64,000 bases of DNA from Acidobacteriota bacterium (GCA_018269075.1 JAFDVJ010000012.1:52496-116495); one strand, 5' to 3'; counted from the stretch's first letter, positions 57,007 through 64,000 are shown. The notes: generated from the sequence alone by a model not told the origin. Numbers and translations: made by a program.

Positions 57007-57722
57007 AAGTCATCAAGAAACTTCAAAAACTAATCGCACACGAGCAGAGCGCCCGCGCGATCGGCAACGTCGAGGAAGCCGCCGCCTTCGCTCGCCGGAT
57101 TCAATCACTGATCGACAAACATAATCTCTCGATGTCGGAGGTCGAATTGGAGACGGCCCAGAACTCGACGATCGACATCGAGCCGGTCGGCGATCGGCTC
57201 GGCGACATCGAAACTTGGCAGATATCTTTGCTGCAAAATATTGCGCGTCTTAACGGCTGTCATTCCCTTAAACATAATGCCGGCTTTCAGGTCGTCGTCG
57301 GCCGTCAGATCGACCGGCAGATTACGATCAATCTTTACCTGTATTTTGAAACTCTCGGCCGCGAGCTCGCCGAGAAATTCCTTCAGAATCGGAACATAGT
57401 CTTCAGCGCAGTGTATGCCGGTTTTTTTGTGTCAGCTCTCAATTCAACTGCTGAAGACCGGCGCAGATCCTTTTTGCTCGGCTTCGTCGCTTCGGTCTGC
57501 CAGCGGCTCGAAGAGACGGCCAAAGTCAACGCGGCGGCCAAACAAAGCTCTCAGGCATTGGTCTTCATTGGAAATAAACAGAAAGAAAACCGGGAATGGA
57601 TGGATGCCCGGTTAAACATCACCCAAGAAGAAAGCGACCTCACGCGGATCGACAGTTCCGCATTCGCCCAGGGAGCTTCAGCCGGCAATGAGATTGCTTT
57701 AACTGACAAAACGCTATGTTAA
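57003..57722 (+). CDS. DUF2786-domain protein
   Basis: 239 residues from ATG at 57003 (ATGA overlap with the previous stop). The N-terminus KVIKKLQKLIAHEQSARAIGN and EEAAAFARRIQSLIDKHNLS is the DUF2786 signature (K-I-x-K-L-L-x-L-A...N-x-x-E-A-x-x-A-x-x-x-A-x-x-L-x-x-K-Y/H-N-L). The C-terminal domain (about 85-200) is of the DUF7168 type. Common in phages; the function is unknown. Confidence 0.8.
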   Translation: MKVIKKLQKLIAHEQSARAIGNVEEAAAFARRIQSLIDKHNLSMSEVELETAQNSTIDIEPVGDRLGDIETWQISLLQNIARLNGCHSLKHNAGFQVVVGRQIDRQITINLYLYFETLGRELAEKFLQNRNIVFSAVYAGFFVSALNSTAEDRRRSFLLGFVASVCQRLEETAKVNAAAKQSSQALVFIGNKQKENREWMDARLNITQEESDLTRIDSSAFAQGASAGNEIALTDKTLC

Positions 57723-58282
57723 TTTTCGATATTGAAATCGCGAACCCGATCGCCACGGAAACGACCCAAAAAGAAGCCGGCATTTTTTACGCGGCCGGCT
57801 GGAAAGACTACGCCAATATGGGCATTGCCTGCATCGGCGTTTACGATTACACGGCCGATAAATACCGCGTCTTCGGAGAATACGAGCTCGACGACTTTCA
57901 GGAGCTGCTAGACGCTCACGACGTCGCGGTCGGATACAACAACATTAGCTTTGATAACAACGTTCTGCGTGCAGAAAAAGTCAACATATCTGACAGTAAA
58001 TCCTACGATCTTCTCGCCCAAATCTACGCTGCTCTTGGTTCCCGCCAAAAAGGCTGCAAGCTGGACGATGTTATCAAAGCTAACTTTCCGGGCGACGCCG
58101 GCAAGACAATGAACGGCGCAGACGCTCCGCTGTTCTGGCAGCGCGGCTACACGACGAAGGTCATCGACTATTGTTTGAGTGATGTCCGTCTCACGAAGAA
58201 GCTGCTCGATCGAATCCTCCGACACGGATGGATCAGGAATCCTATACTACCCGAGAAAACACTTAAATTAAAAAGGCCATAA
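57716..58282 (+). CDS. DEDD-type 3'-5' exonuclease-like protein (RNase H fold)
   Basis: 188 residues. ExoI is IFDIEIA (D5, E7), ExoII VGYNNISFDNNVL, ExoIII YCLSDVRLTKKLL, so a DEDDy-type active site. It may act in phage DNA metabolism. It overlaps the DUF2786 gene by 7 bp. Its last 27 codons differ from, but are homologous to, a fragment at 60437-60520, which marks an insertion at this gene's 3' end. Confidence 0.75.
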   Translation: MLIFDIEIANPIATETTQKEAGIFYAAGWKDYANMGIACIGVYDYTADKYRVFGEYELDDFQELLDAHDVAVGYNNISFDNNVLRAEKVNISDSKSYDLLAQIYAALGSRQKGCKLDDVIKANFPGDAGKTMNGADAPLFWQRGYTTKVIDYCLSDVRLTKKLLDRILRHGWIRNPILPEKTLKLKRP

Positions 58283-58372
58283 CCCCAGTCAAAGGAATAA
58301 GTATTTAAAATTCTTGCCATTTATATTATACTTGCATCACTCAAATTTAACCTGAACATCCGGAGGCTATTT

Positions 58373-59020
58373 ATGTCCAAGAAAAGCCGTCTCTTAAATG
58401 GTGAGGCTGGCAATAAACTAGGAGAAGCACTTAACAAGAAACTAAGAGATCTTGATAAAATCTATAGTTTGAATTTAACCGAAGCCAAAGTATGGAAGGA
58501 AATTAAAAACAACGTCAGTTTGCTACACAATGTCGCCTCAGGGCTTTATTTAGAAGCGGATAAACTTTGTAAGAAAAATCCAAAACTTATTGCGTCCGAC
58601 TATCTTGTAGATCAGACAAATTTGGTTATTAAGGAAACGAAAGAAATTGTTGAAGGAGATTCTTTTGTAGATCGTCTTACACAAATCATTCCTGCCGGAG
58701 AGAATCCTGATATTCCAGATGTGGTTATAAGATTAAATCAAGTAAAAAGTGGTCTCGAACGTTATAAAAATATACCTGAAAGGGAAATAAAGGAGTACCA
58801 ATTAGAGCGCCAAGAAATTGAATTAATTCGCGAATGTCTGTTTTCGCTTTTAACTGAGGGTTTGGAACTTACAATTGAAGAAGCGTCTTTTGGAAAAAAT
58901 CATTCCGAATGGTTTAAAGAAGAAATCCCTTATTGTTTCAATTTTGAGGATCTGAATGAAACCGACTTATTTGACCATTTCGGTTACGAAGAAGGAGACG
59001 AAGAGATTGAAAAAACATAA
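58373..59020 (+). CDS. Cargo protein A: helical partner of nuclease
   Basis: 215 residues, AT-rich coding sequence. Mostly helical, with coiled-coil-like segments (KKLRDLDKIYSLNLTEAKVW), a central helical region and an acidic C-terminus (EEGDEEIEK). GGAGG is 7 bases before the ATG. No known domain. It overlaps the nuclease start by 14 bp, so the two are co-translated and probably form a complex. It may act as regulator, sensor or antitoxin-like partner; this is inference. Confidence 0.65.
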   Translation: MSKKSRLLNGEAGNKLGEALNKKLRDLDKIYSLNLTEAKVWKEIKNNVSLLHNVASGLYLEADKLCKKNPKLIASDYLVDQTNLVIKETKEIVEGDSFVDRLTQIIPAGENPDIPDVVIRLNQVKSGLERYKNIPEREIKEYQLERQEIELIRECLFSLLTEGLELTIEEASFGKNHSEWFKEEIPYCFNFEDLNETDLFDHFGYEEGDEEIEKT

Positions 59021-60407
59021 TTTATTACTGGAGGGTATTTCACAATTTGAGGTGGATTTTGTAATTCCACACGTTGGTGCTGATATTCCTGTAGGCATCG
59101 ATCCTTTTTTGCTTTATAAAAGTAGGGATCAAATACTTTCTAAACTTCACACGAAAATAATTGAGGCTTTTAATCAGGGTGTTAGATTGATTGCTGACCG
59201 AAAATATCGCGAAGCAGAACAACTCTTTACATATCCTGAAGTAAAGGAAATCGGTCTTGGCTATTCAAAAGATGGAAAAGACGGTGATGGAGTAGGAGAA
59301 GGATTAACGAGTCTTATAGTCAAATCTCTTAGCGATTCACCTGAAATGTTGGCACGTGGTATAAAGCACATCGAGGAGATGCAATTAATATCCATAGGCG
59401 TTGGTCCAGATAGAATAAGTGATACCATAGCAAATTTAATAAAGTCCTATCTCATAGAATACACGCAAGCACAAAGTAATTTGTGGGGAATAAAATTGAC
59501 GCGTGGAGTGCCTATCGAAAATATTTTCGATTTTGAAACCGGTCAATGGTATGACGAATATTGTGATCTACCCTTAAGTCCTTTCGACGGTAAACCGATC
59601 ATCCTAGTTCCCCGTCGAATTGTAAGAACCCTACCATGGATAAATTATCGTGATTATTACAACGTAGAATTAAAAACCTATCTTAAAGCCCAGAAAACCC
59701 GCAAAAGTGAAGCCCAAAGTGCCAGTAATTCTAAGGACATTACTGTTCGCAAATCAGAAGCTGTCAAAATTTCCAGAAGGTTAATTGGTGAAATCGATTC
59801 TTATATTTCTAGAAAGGAAAAGGATTCAGCAAATGCACAACCAACCCTGAGTTATGTGGACTTTCGTCAAATAACCCCACAGGCCGATGCTCTAAAATCC
59901 AAAATCGACGGAATTTTACCTGGAAAGGAGACTGCATCAGATTATCAATATGCAGTACTAGAAATCCTAAATTATCTCTTTAATCCAGATTTGAGTGACG
60001 GCAAACCTGAGGTAGCAACGTATGAGGGTACAGAGAGACGTGACATTATTTTCACAAATGAATCCGATCATTCATTTTGGGATTATGTTAGAAGAATCCA
60101 TTCAGCAATCTTACTGATGTTTGAAGTCAAAAACTCTGATAATATTACGAATACATATTTGGCACAGATCAACACCTATCTGGGTGATCGACTTGGATAT
60201 TTAGGGTTCATTGTATCCAGATCACAACTTAAGAAGGAACAGCTTAAAAAGACATATTCAATTTTCAACAATAGAACTCCGAGAACTGTGATTTTGGGCT
60301 TATGCGATGATGATCTGAAGTTAATGATGACTCAGAAATGCGAAGGCCGTAATCCGACTGAATTTATCCGACAAAAATATAGGGATTTTATGACGGCTGT
60401 GCAATAA
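59007..60407 (+). CDS. Cargo protein B: PD-(D/E)XK nuclease-like protein
   Basis: 466 residues from TTG at 59007, preceded by GAAGGAG at 9 bases; an ATG at 58956 would overlap the partner gene by 65 bp. The N-terminal half (about 10-270) is of unknown family, with VDFVIPHVGADIPVGIDPFL. A linker with charged repeats follows. The C-terminal third has ERRDIIF (D346) and LLMFEVKNSD (E373, K375), the D...ExK core of PD-(D/E)XK nucleases. Probable DNA-cutting effector of a defence pair; the target is unknown. Confidence 0.65.
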   Translation: MKKHNLLLEGISQFEVDFVIPHVGADIPVGIDPFLLYKSRDQILSKLHTKIIEAFNQGVRLIADRKYREAEQLFTYPEVKEIGLGYSKDGKDGDGVGEGLTSLIVKSLSDSPEMLARGIKHIEEMQLISIGVGPDRISDTIANLIKSYLIEYTQAQSNLWGIKLTRGVPIENIFDFETGQWYDEYCDLPLSPFDGKPIILVPRRIVRTLPWINYRDYYNVELKTYLKAQKTRKSEAQSASNSKDITVRKSEAVKISRRLIGEIDSYISRKEKDSANAQPTLSYVDFRQITPQADALKSKIDGILPGKETASDYQYAVLEILNYLFNPDLSDGKPEVATYEGTERRDIIFTNESDHSFWDYVRRIHSAILLMFEVKNSDNITNTYLAQINTYLGDRLGYLGFIVSRSQLKKEQLKKTYSIFNNRTPRTVILGLCDDDLKLMMTQKCEGRNPTEFIRQKYRDFMTAVQ

Positions 60408-60436
60408 AAAACGGTTTGAAAATCGAATAGTGTTGA

Positions 60437-60520
60437 AAGCTGCTTGATCGAATCCTACGGCACGGATGGATCAGAACCTCGATCTTCCCAGAAAAGGCAT
60501 TGGCGATAAAAAGACCTTGA
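60437..60520 (+). pseudogene. Displaced 3' end of the exonuclease gene
   Basis: 27 codons plus TGA: KLLDRILRHGWIRTSIFPEK..., aligned to the intact gene's KLLDRILRHGWIRNPILPEK... The first 38 bases differ at only three positions from 58199-58236; the rest diverges. It has no start codon. It is followed directly by an intrinsic terminator, so it appears to be the original end of the phage gene, cut off by insertion of the two cargo genes. Confidence 0.85.
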
Positions 60521-60545
60521 AGGCTGATTGAAATCAGCCTTTTTT
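60521..60545 (+). terminator. Terminator behind the exonuclease remnant
   Basis: AGGCTGA-TTGAAA-TCAGCCT followed by TTTTT. Likely the original early-operon terminator. Confidence 0.8.
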
Positions 60546-60586
60546 GTTGGCATAATTCATAAAACAGTAACAGTTTGCTTTTTCTT

Positions 60587-61510
60587 ATGGATGAAATGTC
60601 GGAAACAACGAATAATGAGTCTGTAACAAAACAAGAAATAAATCTCCCCTTGATGACATTGAAAGAATTTCTTGAAACAGTACCATTAAATAGTTTTTGT
60701 CAAGTAGCGGGCTTTTATGAAAATGGCGCGAATTATATATGGAAGAACGCTCCACAATTGCGGATATGGTGTAATGATGAAAATTGTAACGGGTATAGAA
60801 CTTTTGATGGAAATTGGGGAGATAGAGATATTGGCAGATCAAGCGAAAATTGGGATTTTTTGATTTATAAGTGTCGTGACTGTGGCAAATTCAAAAAACA
60901 ATTTTGTATTTACTATATTGTTGATAAATTAGGAAAAGGAATTTTGATAAAGCTCGGAGAACTGCCTGAACGTCATATTGATATTCCTTCTTTCTTGCCC
61001 AAGCTACTCGGACCAGACTATAAATATTTTGTCAAAGGATTAAAATGTGAAAAGCAGGGCTGTGGAATTGGAGCCTTTTCTTATTACAGAAGAGTGCTGG
61101 AAAATCAGAAAGGACGAATACTTGAACAAATAATTAAGGTCGCAAAACGCATCCATGCCGATCAATCCGATATTAAGAATCTTGAAAAAGCGGCTCAAGC
61201 TCTCCACGATGAAACCATAAAAAATTTGGAAGACGCATCAAACCAAATACAATTTAAGACGGCTGTAGAATCATTTCAATCGTTTATTCCACAGAGTCTT
61301 TTTATAGATGGTCATAATCCAATGATAGTACTTCATAAGGCCCTTTCTATTGGTTTGCACGAAAGTGACGATGAAATATGTTTACAAATGGCACACAGCA
61401 TCAGAATCATTCTTCAAGATTTCTCGAAGCGAGTTAAAGAGCTGCTAAATGAAGATAACGAATTAAAAAAAGCCTTTTCAGATGTGATGAACTTCAACAA
61501 ATTGAATTGA
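60587..61510 (+). CDS. Cargo protein C: zinc-ribbon, DUF4145-like
   Basis: 307 residues from ATG at 60587 (a TTG at 60575 also opens the frame). The zinc ribbon pattern is IWCNDENCNGY and YKCRDCGKFK, followed by CEKQGCGIGAFSYYRRVLENQKGR, reminiscent of the helical start of DUF4145 (C-x-x-A-x-x-x-x-R-R-x-L-E). A coiled-coil region lies at 195-230. AT-rich. The function is unknown; DUF4145 domains are common in defence proteins. Confidence 0.6.
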   Translation: MDEMSETTNNESVTKQEINLPLMTLKEFLETVPLNSFCQVAGFYENGANYIWKNAPQLRIWCNDENCNGYRTFDGNWGDRDIGRSSENWDFLIYKCRDCGKFKKQFCIYYIVDKLGKGILIKLGELPERHIDIPSFLPKLLGPDYKYFVKGLKCEKQGCGIGAFSYYRRVLENQKGRILEQIIKVAKRIHADQSDIKNLEKAAQALHDETIKNLEDASNQIQFKTAVESFQSFIPQSLFIDGHNPMIVLHKALSIGLHESDDEICLQMAHSIRIILQDFSKRVKELLNEDNELKKAFSDVMNFNKLN

Positions 61511-61597
61511 TAAAAGATGATAGCCTTATGTTGGATCTTGTACTTTGCGACTGAACCACCGAGGCGAGTAGACTGCCGTAGGTCGAAGACGCAAACT

Positions 61598-61623
61598 AGC
61601 CGGGATAATTTCCCGGCTTTTTT
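61598..61623 (+). terminator. Terminator after cargo protein C
   Basis: AGCCGGGA (61598-61605) pairs with TCCCGGCT (61611-61618), followed by six or more T. The preceding stretch 61511-61597 shows no gene. Confidence 0.85.
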
Positions 61624-61646
61624 ATTTTTATGCTATATTTTTTTCT

Positions 61647-62306
61647 ATGATCTTTCTTACATCTAAAAGCGGTAATGCTTATGGCACGCATCAAACAATA
61701 GTCAGGCTTCATTGTCCGGCTTGCCATCACAAAGGGACATTTGAACAGGTTCATTCTGATGTCAAAGACTTTTGTGTAGGTATAAAAGACAGTTCATTGG
61801 AACATTATACTTTTGGCCAGCGTCGATGTCCTGATCCAAACTGTGCCGCACTTATTTTTTTTGTTGGGGAGCCAGGCACTAACAAAATTTTACTTACCTA
61901 TCCATCTGAACGGATAACTTTCGACACTACAGATATTCCGGAGCAAATAAAAAATTGTTTGGAAGAAGCTATTACTTGCCACGCCAACAATTGTTATGTT
62001 GCCGCCGCAATTATGGTAAGAAAAACACTCGAAGAATTATGCAGTTACCAGAATGCCACAGGCAATAATTTGAAAGAGCGGATCAAATCATTAGGAACAA
62101 AAATAGTTCTTCCGCAAGAATTAATTGAGGGGCTGGACGAGTTACGTTTGCTTGGCAATGACGCTGCACATATCGAGTCTCAGGCGTTTCATAAAGTTGA
62201 ACATGAAGAAGTAGAAACCGCTATTGAATTTACTAAAGAGGTATTAAAAGCAACGTTTCAATTTTCTACGTTATTGAATCGCTTACGTGCATTGAAAAAG
62301 CCTTAG
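61647..62306 (+). CDS. Cargo protein D: DUF4145-domain protein with zinc ribbon
   Basis: 219 residues. The N-terminal zinc ribbon (LHCPACHHKG; then RRCPDPNCAALIFF) precedes a DUF4145 domain: ITCHANNCYVAAAIMVRKTL, LKERIKSLGTKIVLP, ELRLLGNDAAH. DUF4145 is frequent in restriction and defence loci. It is AT-rich and monocistronic, with a terminator upstream. Exact role unknown. Confidence 0.8.
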   Translation: MIFLTSKSGNAYGTHQTIVRLHCPACHHKGTFEQVHSDVKDFCVGIKDSSLEHYTFGQRRCPDPNCAALIFFVGEPGTNKILLTYPSERITFDTTDIPEQIKNCLEEAITCHANNCYVAAAIMVRKTLEELCSYQNATGNNLKERIKSLGTKIVLPQELIEGLDELRLLGNDAAHIESQAFHKVEHEEVETAIEFTKEVLKATFQFSTLLNRLRALKKP

Positions 62307-62325
62307 TTTGATTATTTTGATCTTT

Positions 62326-62517
62326 ATGAAAATTGGGAATATGGGCAGCGGCATCTTTATCGGAAACACGCCGGTTGGAGGTTTAATTGGAGACACTCCG
62401 ATCGGCGGCTTCATCGGTGATACCCCTGTTGGTAATGCTTATGGAAACATGGGCGACGGCGGAATTACCGGCGATATTCCTACGGGAACTATAACCAGCC
62501 CGCCTTTGTCACGATAA
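62326..62517 (+). CDS. Cargo protein E: glycine-rich nonapeptide-repeat protein
   Basis: 63 residues from ATG at 62326. Residues 10-37 contain three 9-residue repeats of type IG(D/N)TP(V/I)GG(L/F), then degenerate forms (MGDGGITGD, IPTGT). The 27-bp DNA repeats are diverged at third positions, so the protein repeat is selected. It may form a small beta-solenoid, but it is short. No ribosome site is clear. It lies right before the phage right end. Confidence 0.45.
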   Translation: MKIGNMGSGIFIGNTPVGGLIGDTPIGGFIGDTPVGNAYGNMGDGGITGDIPTGTITSPPLSR

Positions 62518-62529
62518 CCTGCGAAACGC

Positions 62530-62550
62530 AAACTTGACTGAGTCAAGTTT
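62530..62550. promoter_or_regulatory. 21-bp palindrome containing TTGACTGAGTCAA near the right end
   Basis: AAACTTGACT-G-AGTCAAGTTT, followed by TTTT. The core equals the palindrome near the left end. It could also end the cargo transcript, as T residues follow. Confidence 0.6.
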
Positions 62551-62580
62551 TTCGCCACCGTTTCGACCTCATTTGCCACA

Positions 62581-62624
62581 GCGTTTCCGGCATTATCGTG
62601 TTTCATTGCCTCTCATTATCGTGT
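62581..62624 (-). repeat. Prophage right end: paired transposase-type binding sites
   Basis: CATTATCGTGT at 62591-62601 and 62614-62624, 23 bp apart, in inverted orientation to the left end. The inner 23 bp (62581-62603) match the left inner site with one mismatch. The outer copy ends 8 bp from the proposed boundary 62632. Confidence 0.85.
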
Positions 62625-62692
62625 CTCCTTACAATTTTCGCGTTTTAAATTTGACTAAAAAACGAATCTGGTCAATAGTCATAAAAAACACT

Positions 62693-63298
62693 ATGAAAAA
62701 TCCTGAAAAACAGAAGGAAATTCGCGAAGCGATTCTCGATGCGACCGACGCGCTGCTGTCGCGGTTCGGCTACAAGAAAATGACGATCGACGATCTCGCG
62801 CGCGAGGTCGGCATCGGCAAAGGCAGCGTTTACCTGCATTTTACGAGCAAGGAAGAGATCGTTTTGTCGCACATCGACCGGATCATCGAAAACCTGAAGG
62901 GCAAGCTCGCGGCGATCGCGAACGGCGACGCGCCGCCCGAGGAAAAACTGGCGAAAATGCTCCGGACGCGCGTCCTCCACCGGTTCGACAGCGTCCAGCA
63001 TTACACGCAGAGCCTCAACGACCTGCTCGCCGCCGTCCGCCAGAATTTTCTGGCGCGGCGCGAATCGTATTTCACACAGGAGGCGCGGATTCTCGCGGCG
63101 GTCGTCGAAGAAGGCCAGAAGGCCGGCCGGTTCGCGCCGGGCGACGCGGGCGCGATCGCCGAATCGCTGATTCTCGCGACGAATTCCCTGCTCCCGTTCA
63201 GTCTGACCGTGCCGGAGCTCGGCGCGCGCCGGGACATCGAAACCAAAGCCGAACGGCTCGCCGACCTGCTGCTGCAGGGCCTGTGCAGCCGGGAATAA
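62693..63298 (+). CDS. TetR-family regulator
   Basis: 201 residues from ATG at 62693. The HTH (about 10-55) reads ILDATDALLSRFGYKKMTIDDLAREVGIGKGSVYLHFTSKEE (in parts), the TetR signature; the C-terminal ligand-binding domain is helical. Upstream, TTGAC and GTCAA flanking 14 bases (62651-62674) may be its operator. It is a host gene next to the phage end; the native regulatory region may extend into the phage. Target unknown. Confidence 0.88.
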   Translation: MKNPEKQKEIREAILDATDALLSRFGYKKMTIDDLAREVGIGKGSVYLHFTSKEEIVLSHIDRIIENLKGKLAAIANGDAPPEEKLAKMLRTRVLHRFDSVQHYTQSLNDLLAAVRQNFLARRESYFTQEARILAAVVEEGQKAGRFAPGDAGAIAESLILATNSLLPFSLTVPELGARRDIETKAERLADLLLQGLCSRE

Positions 63299-63396
63299 GT
63301 TGAGGAAGTTGAGGAAGTTTTGGAAGTTGAGGAAGAAAATCCGTTCCCCGAACTTCCCGAACCTCCCAAACTTCCTCAACTTCCCAAACTAACTAA
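63299..63396. repeat. Host GGAAGTTGA/TCAACTTCC repeat region
   Basis: GGAAGTT(G/T)-type units at 63299-63334 and complementary AACTTCC(C/T) units at 63350-63392 can fold into a long hairpin. Same family as 18262-18356. Probable terminator of the TetR gene. Confidence 0.7.
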
Positions 63397-63416
63397 AGAC
63401 AAGGAGTAACAACGCA

Positions 63417-64000
63417 ATGAAACAACTATTTATCAAACTTTTCATACTTTCGCTCGTGCTGACCGCCTATGTTTTGGATCCGCCCGACGGGCGCGCGCAG
63501 ACGGGGCCGAAACCGGAAGAGATGACGATCGACGCGGCGCTCCGGACGGAAGTCGTCGATCTGCTTCTGAAAGAGCTCAACAACCGCTACGTCTTTCCGG
63601 AAACCGCCAAACAGATGGAAACGAATCTCCGGCAGCGAATTCAGAACAAGGAATACGACGCGATCACGAGCGCCGCCGAATTCGCCAAAAAACTGACCGC
63701 CGATCTTCAATCCGTCAGTCACGACAAGCATCTGAACGTCCGGTTCGTGCCGAACGGCATTCCCGCCAACCTCCGCAGCGAACCGACCGCCGAGGAAAAA
63801 GCCGAATACGAAAACTTTTTGCGGCGCGTCAATTACGGCTTCGAGCGCGTCGAACGGATGCCGGGCAACATCGGCTACATCAAGCTCAACAATTTCGCCG
63901 AAGCCGAACCCGGCGCGGAAACGGTCGCGGCGGCAATGAATTTCGTCACCAACACCGACTCGCTGATCTTCGACCTGCGCGACAACGGCGGCGGCGAGCC
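63417..64000 (+). CDS. S41-family peptidase, 3' end cut by window edge
   Basis: 194 codons visible from ATG at 63417 with AAGGAG upstream. A signal peptide (MKQLFIKLFILSLVLTAYV) is followed by the N-terminal helical bundle of S41 peptidases (LKELNNRYVFPETAKQM, SVSHDKHLNVRF) and the start of the protease domain (IGYIKLNNFAE, LIFDLRDNGGGEP). The catalytic Ser/Lys lie beyond the window. Exported or periplasmic protease. Confidence 0.85.
   Translation, partial: MKQLFIKLFILSLVLTAYVLDPPDGRAQTGPKPEEMTIDAALRTEVVDLLLKELNNRYVFPETAKQMETNLRQRIQNKEYDAITSAAEFAKKLTADLQSVSHDKHLNVRFVPNGIPANLRSEPTAEEKAEYENFLRRVNYGFERVERMPGNIGYIKLNNFAEAEPGAETVAAAMNFVTNTDSLIFDLRDNGGGE

Larger units (their letters stand above)
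19650..62632. mobile_element. Mu-type transposable prophage with siphovirus-like tail, about 43 kb
   Basis: Bounded by inverted terminal sequences, each with two ACACGATAATG copies 23 bp apart, and by a possible AATTT target duplication (19645-19649 and 62633-62637). Internal genes include a DDE transposase, a MuB-like ATPase, GemA-like, repressor/Cro, terminase, portal, MuF, HK97-type capsid, tail tube and tape measure. No tail-sheath gene is seen, so the tail is non-contractile, as in B3/D3112-type transposable phages. Structural genes run leftward and early genes rightward from about 46-48 kb. The module set looks complete, so it may be inducible. Confidence 0.88.

Noticed and set aside
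62308-62517. Longer start (TTG 62308) for the repeat protein
   Set aside because: Adds a hydrophobic MIILIF without ribosome site; ATG 62326 is simpler.

Overview
The window is about 60% GC. It looks like a chromosome segment of a Gram-negative aerobe, most likely an Acidobacteriota member of the Blastocatellia/Pyrinomonadales type. That placement is inferred from gene style (fused bc1/cbb3 respiratory cluster, FG-GAP secreted protein, TonB, YwbE) and from abundant short tandem repeats between host genes; no rRNA or other marker gene is present to confirm it. A transposable, Mu-type prophage of about 43 kb (19650..62632) interrupts the host segment.

Host left part (1..19607). One leftward cluster holds a copper P-type ATPase (cut by the window edge), CcoG, a SafE-type membrane protein, a cysteine dioxygenase-like cupin, an Fe-S/FAD oxidoreductase, small membrane subunits, CcoO, CcoN, a seven-heme cytochrome c, cytochrome b, a Rieske protein and a CcoS-like protein. 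Together they form a quinol to cytochrome c to O2 branch plus its metal-loading factors. The seven-heme protein sits where cytochrome c1 and CcoP would be expected. An Rrf2 regulator with a four-cysteine cluster and a divergent PAS-LuxR regulator with four cysteines lie at the head of the cluster and probably control it. Then follow an FG-GAP repeat secreted protein, an M50-like membrane peptidase, a TonB protein and YwbE.

Prophage (19650..62632). Both ends carry two copies of an 11-bp transposase-type site spaced 23 bp apart in inverted orientation, and a candidate 5-bp target duplication (AATTT) flanks them. Two blocks diverge from about 46-48 kb. Leftward lie tRNA, Gam-like, lysis, terminase, portal, MuF, protease/scaffold, capsid, connector, tail tube, frameshifted tail chaperone, tape measure and tail tip genes (a long non-contractile, siphovirus-type tail). 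Rightward lie a Cro/Ner-like regulator, GemA-like protein, DDE transposase (MuA-like), AAA+ partner (MuB-like), zinc-finger proteins and a DEDD exonuclease. AT-rich cargo sits at both ends: a TIR/deoxyribosyltransferase-fold protein at the left, and at the right a two-gene unit with a PD-(D/E)XK nuclease, two zinc-ribbon/DUF4145-type proteins and a glycine-rich nonapeptide-repeat protein. The nuclease pair is inserted exactly at the 3' end of the exonuclease gene, and the displaced 3' end (27 codons plus terminator) survives behind it. This is the strongest candidate for an undescribed, probably defensive, cargo system.

Host right part (62633..64000). A TetR regulator starts 60 bp from the phage end, followed by an S41 peptidase cut by the window edge. 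The host genes on the two sides therefore probably were neighbours before phage insertion.
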